This document shows positions 59,401 through 64,000 of a stretch of 64,000 nucleotides of DNA, piece after piece. The translations under genes and the position numbers were made by a program. This DNA is from Cupriavidus necator (GTDB lineage: Bacteria; Pseudomonadota; Gammaproteobacteria; Burkholderiales; Burkholderiaceae). The first letter of the stretch is position 1. Every line of letters begins with the position of its first letter. Below the pieces are notes generated by a model. That model saw nothing but the letters and a program-made list of their open reading frames with translations. It was not told where the DNA came from and searched no databases. Location of the stretch: positions 1,550,001 to 1,614,000 of the forward strand of contig CP074381.1 of the NCBI GenBank assembly GCA_022041995.1. The letters run 5' to 3'.

Positions 59401-59976
59401 TCAGGGCCGCGCGGCGTCTGGTGCCGCGGCGTCTTCCGGCGGGATGGCGTAGGTGTAGTCGATCAGGCGGGCCATTGCACCCGCGCGCGCACCGGCTTCG
59501 GTGCGCTTGGTGAAGCCCATCTGCTGGCACAGCCGGTTGGCCGAGGCCATTTCCGGCATGGTGCGCACCACCAGCATGGACGCGCCGATATCGCGCGCGC
59601 GCTGGATGCAGATCTGCATCAGCGTGCGGCCCAGGCCCAGGCCCCGCGCCTGCGGGCTGACCGACAGCAGCCGCGCTTCCGGCTGGGTCAGGGTGATGGT
59701 GCTGCCGTCGAGTGCCGGCAGCGTGGCGCCCGGATGGCAGAACAGCACGGCGCCCATGATGCCGTGATCGGTCTCCGCCACCCACCATTCCATATCCGGA
59801 TTGCTGGTCGCCAGCACCGCCTGCATGCCGCGCTGGAACGAGGCGCGGCAGTCTTCCATGATGGCTAGCTCGTATTGCCCGTAGGCTTGTTGCGTGACGG
59901 CGGCGATGTCGCCCCAGTCGTGCACCGCCGCGAGGCGGTAGTGGAAGCGGGGGGAAGTCGGCGAAGGCAGGGTCAT
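59401..59976 (-). CDS. GNAT-family N-acetyltransferase
   Basis: A 191-residue acetyltransferase. The acetyl-CoA pocket is in LLSVSPQARGLGLGRTLMQ (about 110-130) and the late MASANRLCQQMGFTKRTEAG is family-typical. The N-terminal AAVTQQAYGQYELAIMED is typical of GNAT proteins with small-molecule substrates. The substrate is not recognisable. Its stop codon starts at the base after the ispF stop, convergent. Confidence 0.75.
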   Translation of the reverse strand: MTLPSPTSPRFHYRLAAVHDWGDIAAVTQQAYGQYELAIMEDCRASFQRGMQAVLATSNPDMEWWVAETDHGIMGAVLFCHPGATLPALDGSTITLTQPEARLLSVSPQARGLGLGRTLMQICIQRARDIGASMLVVRTMPEMASANRLCQQMGFTKRTEAGARAGAMARLIDYTYAIPPEDAAAPDAARP

Positions 59977-60064
59977 GGCAGGCTGTAAGTGCGTATCCTG
60001 CCTGGATTGTAGGCCGATCGCCGCACGTGTGCAGCCTTGGCGCAGAGCGGTTGCAGGATGAGAA

Positions 60065-60098
60065 CAGCCGGCAATTCCTGATGGGAAGCTGCCGGCTG
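60065..60098 (-). terminator. Possible terminator after the alkylhydroperoxidase gene
   Basis: CAGCCGGCA and TGCCGGCTG are inverted over nine bases with a 16-base loop, about 50 bases past the ahpD stop on the minus strand; there is no T-run to speak of. Confidence 0.35.
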
Positions 60099-60147
60099 CT
60101 GTGCTACGGGGCTCGTGGCCGGGCGCGGGGGTGCGCTGTGGCCGGGC

Positions 60148-60669
60148 TTACTGCACGGCGATCACGTTGGCGGCGGCCACGATCACGGCGGCAATGCGGC
60201 CGACATCGCGCAGTTGCTGCGCACTCATGCCTTGTTCATTCTTCAGCAGCTGGTAGTGCGATTTCACACAGAAGTGGCACTTGCCCACGATCGAGGCGGC
60301 CAGCGCGTACATCTCGAAACGGCGCTTGTCCACACCGCCATGCGTGGCATAGGCGTTCATGCGCAGGCCGGCCGGCTGCGTGGCCAGGTCCGGATCGTCG
60401 GCCATTTCGACGTACGGGTACCAGGTGTTGTTCATGCCCATCAGCGCGGCTGCGGTCAGCGCGCCGTTGGTTTCCTCGGGCGACAGCACGCCGGCATTGC
60501 GGATGGCATCCACCAGCACCTTGCTCTGCGCCGCGAAAGCCGCCGCCAGCGCCACGCCCACCGCATCGTTGCCTTCCAGCGAAGAGCGCGCGATGGTGCC
60601 GTCCACGTTCAGGCGGATGTCCTTGGCGTAATCGGGGATGCAATTCTTAATCGTGCTGAGGAATTCCAT
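60148..60669 (-). CDS. ahpD: Alkyl hydroperoxide reductase AhpD-like
   Basis: A 173-residue carboxymuconolactone decarboxylase-family protein with the redox CHFC pair in IVGKCHFCVKSHYQLLKNEQ (about 130). In mycobacteria AhpD reduces AhpC using lipoyl electrons. It follows the ahpC gene with 106 bases between, including a hairpin. CxxC, downstream histidine and overall length all match AhpD. Confidence 0.9.
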   Translation of the reverse strand: MEFLSTIKNCIPDYAKDIRLNVDGTIARSSLEGNDAVGVALAAAFAAQSKVLVDAIRNAGVLSPEETNGALTAAALMGMNNTWYPYVEMADDPDLATQPAGLRMNAYATHGGVDKRRFEMYALAASIVGKCHFCVKSHYQLLKNEQGMSAQQLRDVGRIAAVIVAAANVIAVQ

Positions 60670-60696
60670 TTATTTCTCCTATCGATCGGGGCCCAA

Positions 60697-60718
60697 AAAA
60701 CCCGCGCAAGCGGGTTTT
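60697..60718 (-). terminator. Intercistronic terminator or attenuator between ahpC and ahpD
   Basis: On the minus strand AAAACCCGC-TTGC-GCGGGTTTT with a TTTTTT run immediately after. It lies after the ahpC stop and 28 bases before the ahpD start, so it should reduce read-through. Confidence 0.75.
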
Positions 60719-60775
60719 GAAGCGGAGGGCGGGGCCCTCCGCGGATCGCCACGGTGTCTGGCGACTGGCAGCAAA

Positions 60776-61324
60776 TTACAGCGTGGCGCCACCAACGGCA
60801 CGGTTGCACGGGCACAGTTCGTCCGTTTGCAGACCGTCCAGGATGCGCAGGACTTCTTCCGGATTGCGGCCCACGTTCAGGTTGTTCACCGATACGTGCT
60901 GGATCACGTTGTCCGGGTCGACGATGAAGGTCGCGCGCAGGGCAACGCCGGCAGCGTGGTCACGCACGCCCAGCTGGTCGATCAGCGAACCGGTCACGTC
61001 GGCGAATTGCCACTGGTCCAGCTTGTTCAGGTCCTTGTGTTCGCGGCGCCATGCCAGCTTGACGAACTCGTTGTCGGTCGAGCCGCCCAGCACGATCGCG
61101 TCGCGGTCGGCGAAGTCGCCGTTCAGCTTGGCGAAGGCAACGATTTCAGTCGGGCAGACGAAGGTGAAGTCCTTCGGGTAGAAGTAGATGATCTTCCACT
61201 TGCCTTCGAACGACTTTTCGGTGATGTCTTCGAAAGCCGACTGGCCGTTCTCTTCGTGATTGTTGAAACCCGGCTTGACACCGACGACGTGGAAGGCTTC
61301 GAGCTTGTCACCAACGGTCTTCAT
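60776..61324 (-). CDS. ahpC: Peroxiredoxin AhpC
   Basis: A 182-residue two-cysteine peroxiredoxin of the AhpC type that acts with AhpD. The peroxidatic cysteine is in PKDFTFVCPTEIVAFAKL (residue about 49) and the resolving cysteine in DELCPCNRAVGG at the C-terminus. The start ATG 61324 has AGGAGAAG upstream. The longer in-frame extension (MQPYQEKS) is unlikely. The control region (61325-61490) has AT-rich parts but I could not find a convincing OxyR site. Confidence 0.93.
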   Translation of the reverse strand: MKTVGDKLEAFHVVGVKPGFNNHEENGQSAFEDITEKSFEGKWKIIYFYPKDFTFVCPTEIVAFAKLNGDFADRDAIVLGGSTDNEFVKLAWRREHKDLNKLDQWQFADVTGSLIDQLGVRDHAAGVALRATFIVDPDNVIQHVSVNNLNVGRNPEEVLRILDGLQTDELCPCNRAVGGATL

Positions 61325-61631
61325 AGACTTCTCCTGATACGGTTGCAATGAGAGCGGTACGGTTGCAGCACGGCCGGCGTGGGACCGGTACTAGACTTTG
61401 CTGCAATGCACCGCGACAAAACGTGATTATGCGTCATCATCCGGCGCCGGGCTAATTGATATTCTCAAACAGCCCGATAGGCAAAGCATGTGACGCACGG
61501 AGCGAATCCCGGCATGCGCAGCGGCGCGGCGCCTGCCACGCGGCCTCGATGCGGAAGGGCAAGTATGCCATGCGCGATGAGCCCGCTTATGGCAACTTGG
61601 TGACGATTGCGGCGAGTTCAACCCACCATGT
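61325..61631. other. ahpC upstream region
   Basis: 307 bases between ahpC and the stop codon of the MFS gene. On the minus strand a possible promoter is TTAGCC-N18-CATAAT (roughly 61424-61453). No gene is seen. Confidence 0.4.
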
Positions 61632-62933
61632 TCAGGCCGCTTGCATGGCCGGCTCCGCGCGGCGCGCACGGAAGATCACCAGCGTGGCGACCAGCCCGCA
61701 CATGGCGGCGAACATCAGCCACAGTCCCGGTGCCGCCTTGTTGCCGGTGGCGTGGATCAGGTAGGTCGAGATCGCCGGCGTGAAGCCGCCGAACAGCGCG
61801 GTCGCCAGGCTGTACGCCAGCGAGAAGCCGGTGGTGCGCACCGCGGGCGGCATGATCTCGGTCAGCGCCACCACCATGGCGCCGTTATAGCTGCCGTACA
61901 GGAACGACAGCCACAACTCCACCATCAGCAGCCGCGAGAACGACGGCTCGGCCACCAGCCACGACACGGCGGGGTAGGCAGTCAGCAGCGTCGCCACGGT
62001 GAAGAACACCAGCAGCGGCTTGCGCCCGATGCGGTCCGACAGCGCACCCATCAGCGGCAGCCAGATAAAGTTGGACAGGCCCACGCACATGGTGACGATG
62101 AGGTTGTCGACATCGTCCAGCTTCAGCACGGTCCTGCCGAAGGTCGGCGTGTACGCCGTGATCATGTAGAACGACACCGTGGTCATCACCACCATCATGC
62201 AGCCGGCCAGGATGATGCGCCAGTTGTCCAGCATCGAGCGGTAGATCTCGCTGATGGCGGGGCGGTGCTTGCGCGCTTTGAAGGCTTCGGTCTCTTCCAG
62301 TGAGCGGCGGATCAGGAACAGGAACGGCACGATCAGGCAGCCAACCAGGAAGGGGATGCGCCAGCCCCATTCATCCATCTGCGCCGGCGCCAGCGTGGCG
62401 TGCAGGATCACGCCGAGCAGTCCGGCGAAGATCACCGCCACCTGCTGACTGCCCGACTGCCATGCGACGTAGAAGCCCTTGCGGCCCGGCTTGGCGATCT
62501 CGGACAGGTAGACCGAGACCCCGCCCAGTTCGACACCGGCGGAAAAGCCCTGCAACAGGCGCCCGGCCAGCACCAGCATCGGCGCTGCCACGCCGATGGA
62601 GGCATAGCCCGGCACGCAGGCGATCAGCAGCGTGCCCAGGGCCATCAGCGCCAGCGTCATGATCAGGCCCTTGCGGCGGCCGTGGCGGTCGATATAGGCG
62701 CCCAGCACGATCGCGCCCAGCGGCCGCATCAGGAAGCCCACGCCGAAGGTGGCGAGCGAAAGCATCAGCGAGGCGAACTCGTTGCCACTCGGGAAGAACG
62801 TCTTCGCAATGGCGGCGGCGTAGAAGCCGTACACCATGAAGTCGTACATTTCCAGGAAGTTGCCGCTGACGACGCGGAACACGGTGCGGAACCCGTGCTG
62901 CGAGCCGGAGGTGGCTGTGGAGGTATCTGACAT
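61632..62933 (-). CDS. MFS metabolite:proton symporter (citrate/tricarballylate type)
   Basis: A 433-residue inner-membrane transporter with about twelve helices. It has the metabolite:H+ symporter N-terminus ([20 protein letters not shown]), the MFS motif [16 protein letters not shown] and a second [15 protein letters not shown]. The closest subgroup is that of citrate- and tricarballylate-proton symporters, but substrates in the family vary widely. Upstream of the start lies a six-unit 11-base repeat array. Confidence 0.85.
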   Translation of the reverse strand: MSDTSTATSGSQHGFRTVFRVVSGNFLEMYDFMVYGFYAAAIAKTFFPSGNEFASLMLSLATFGVGFLMRPLGAIVLGAYIDRHGRRKGLIMTLALMALGTLLIACVPGYASIGVAAPMLVLAGRLLQGFSAGVELGGVSVYLSEIAKPGRKGFYVAWQSGSQQVAVIFAGLLGVILHATLAPAQMDEWGWRIPFLVGCLIVPFLFLIRRSLEETEAFKARKHRPAISEIYRSMLDNWRIILAGCMMVVMTTVSFYMITAYTPTFGRTVLKLDDVDNLIVTMCVGLSNFIWLPLMGALSDRIGRKPLLVFFTVATLLTAYPAVSWLVAEPSFSRLLMVELWLSFLYGSYNGAMVVALTEIMPPAVRTTGFSLAYSLATALFGGFTPAISTYLIHATGNKAAPGLWLMFAAMCGLVATLVIFRARRAEPAMQAA

Positions 62934-63069
62934 GGCTGTCTCTCAGTCACCGCCGGTCGGGCCGGCGGCATGATTATTTCGGAGAAGTCAGCCAGGCGCG
63001 CGCGGGCCGCGCCATGAGGGGGAGGGATCGCCGCGGGCCTGATGACGGGGGCCAGTGTGCGCCGAGCCC

Positions 63070-63134
63070 CTGTCATTGCCCTGTCAAATGCCTTTCAGAA
63101 GCCTATCAAAGGCTGTCGAAAACCTGTCAAGGCG
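63070..63134 (+). promoter_or_regulatory. Six tandem 11-base CTGTCA repeats (Pho-box-like)
   Basis: Units start at 63070, 63081, 63092, 63103, 63113 and 63124: CTGTCATTGCC, CTGTCAAATGC, CTTTCAGAAGC, CTATCAAAGGC, CTGTCGAAAAC and CTGTCAAGGCG. The seven-base core and four-base spacer match the PhoB Pho box, which is two CTGTCAT-type half-sites 11 bases apart. The array lies between the sensor-kinase stop and the MFS start, reading on the plus strand while both genes are on the minus strand. Confidence 0.6.
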
Positions 63135-63162
63135 CCGGGGATCGCGCGCGCTCAGGTGACCC

Positions 63163-64000
63163 TCAGGCGCGCCGGAAGCACGCGCTGACCACCAGCCCCG
63201 TGGCCGGGGCGGCGCGGTTGGCCAGCAGCAGCCGGCCGCCGTTGCGCTGCATGATGCGGTTGACGATAGACATGCCCAGCCCGGCGCCCTTGGCCTCGCT
63301 GCGCGCGGCGTCGAGCCGGTAGAAGGGACGCGTGAGCAGCGACAGCTGGCCGTCGGGCACGCCGTTGCCGTGGTCGGCCACGGTCAGCACGGCTTCCTTG
63401 TCGTCCACCTGCGTGGAGATCTCAACCACGGCCATGCCGCTCAGCTCGTCCTTGGCATAGCGGCGCGCGTTCTCGACCAGGTTGTCCAGGATGCGCTGCA
63501 CTTCCATGCGGTTGGCCACGGCCATCACCGGCTCATTGGCGCGCACGTGCACGCGCACGTCGTCATGCGCGGCGTAGACGCCCACCGCATCGTGCACCAG
63601 CGCCGACAGGTCCACCGGCTCCACGGTTTCCAACGGCGGCCGCGCGTAGTTGAGGAACTGGCCGATGATCGCGTCCATCTGTTCGATGTCGGCGATCATG
63701 GCGTCGCGCGTGACGGTGTCCATCGGCGACATCTCGGTTTCCAGGCGCAGCCGCGTCAGCGGCGTGCGCAGGTCGTGCGAGATGCCGGCCAGCATCACTA
63801 CGCGGTCGTCGTCGAGCTGGCGCAGGTCGCGCACCATCTGGTTGAAGCTGTGGTTGGCCAGTGCCACCTCGCTGGCGCCGTGCTCGGGCAGCGGCGGCGG
63901 GTCGCCGCCGGCGCCGATGGCGCGGGCGGCGTTGGCCAGCCGCTTGAGCGGGTAGTTGACGCGCGCGGTGATAAAAGCCGCGCCGATGATCGACAGCAGC
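63163..64000 (-). CDS. Sensor histidine kinase (EnvZ/OmpR-type), C-terminal part
   Basis: The last 279 codons of a gene that runs off the right edge. The visible frame begins in the HAMP region (FITARVNYPLKRLANAARAI), then has the H-box GISHDLRTPLTRLRLETEM, the N-box LDNLVENARRYAKDE, and the ATP-lid motifs ADHGNGVPDG and GAGLGMSIVNRIMQRNGG. The RPFYRLDAARSEAKG segment resembles EnvZ. Its response regulator is presumably to the right. Confidence 0.88.
   Translation of the reverse strand, partial: LLSIIGAAFITARVNYPLKRLANAARAIGAGGDPPPLPEHGASEVALANHSFNQMVRDLRQLDDDRVVMLAGISHDLRTPLTRLRLETEMSPMDTVTRDAMIADIEQMDAIIGQFLNYARPPLETVEPVDLSALVHDAVGVYAAHDDVRVHVRANEPVMAVANRMEVQRILDNLVENARRYAKDELSGMAVVEISTQVDDKEAVLTVADHGNGVPDGQLSLLTRPFYRLDAARSEAKGAGLGMSIVNRIMQRNGGRLLLANRAAPATGLVVSACFRRA

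Noticed and set aside
61425..61492. Possible OxyR site upstream of ahpC
   Set aside because: On the minus strand CTAT and AATAT-type elements occur, but the ATAG-N7-CTAT spacing is not kept well enough to call.
63070..63134. CRISPR array
   Set aside because: Repeats are 11 bases without unique spacers, and no cas gene is present.

Overview
The window looks like part of the chromosome of a Cupriavidus close to C. necator (formerly Ralstonia eutropha). The evidence is very high GC, a phaC1-phaA-phaB1-phaR polyhydroxybutyrate locus with the known TTGACA-N18-AACAAT pha promoter, a bktB thiolase just downstream, and a complete box (aerobic benzoyl-CoA) cluster. Protein differences from the H16 sequences I remember (for example near the PhaC1 and BktB N-termini) suggest a related strain rather than H16 itself.

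Layout: 1-230, 5' end of a NUDIX hydrolase gene; 447-521, an initiator tRNA; 644-1745, an Xre/RES toxin-antitoxin pair. 1840-10165 holds benzoate catabolism (boxA, boxB, boxC, boxR on the minus strand; benzoate-CoA ligase and an alpha/beta hydrolase on the plus strand). 10286-15122 is a five-gene branched-chain-type ABC transporter, probably for the aromatic substrate. 15440-17338 is kup. 17618-21143 is an accessory patch with two orphan genes, a complete ISAzo13-like insertion sequence and an alpha/beta-hydrolase/LuxR fusion gene. 21369-22250 has two tandem Hsp20 genes. 22351-27422 has a UDP-pentose synthase, an ArnT-type lipid A glycosyltransferase and a divergent two-component system. 27474-36460 is housekeeping (tex, ydcH-like, dinG-like helicase, bamD, rluD, pgeF). 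36907-45840 runs from phaC1 to bktB with dusC and rimO between. 46642-50500 has a cystathionine beta-lyase, a DUF2789 gene and a Fur-type PepSY/DUF3649/DUF3325 iron operon. 50697-59976 has serB, two M20 peptidase-family genes, mfd, ispD, ispF and a GNAT gene. 60148-64000 has ahpD, ahpC, an MFS symporter and the 3' part of a sensor kinase gene.

The most important caution for any reader is that eleven genes and one tRNA appear broken by single missing bases, always in short C or G runs. Restoring one base per site gives normal full-length proteins (PhaC1 589 aa, PhaA 393 aa, BktB 394 aa). Since livM, phaC1, phaA, bktB, rimO, dusC, tex, mfd and others cannot all be pseudogenes in a healthy strain, I read this as homopolymer under-calling in the assembly. 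These genes are annotated over their full repaired span.

The least explained signals are a six-unit 11-bp CTGTCA array resembling a multi-site Pho box beside the MFS gene, a secreted four-repeat 'TDGAR' protein, shared CTATAGTGC operators in the box cluster, and an intercistronic palindrome inside the ABC transporter operon.
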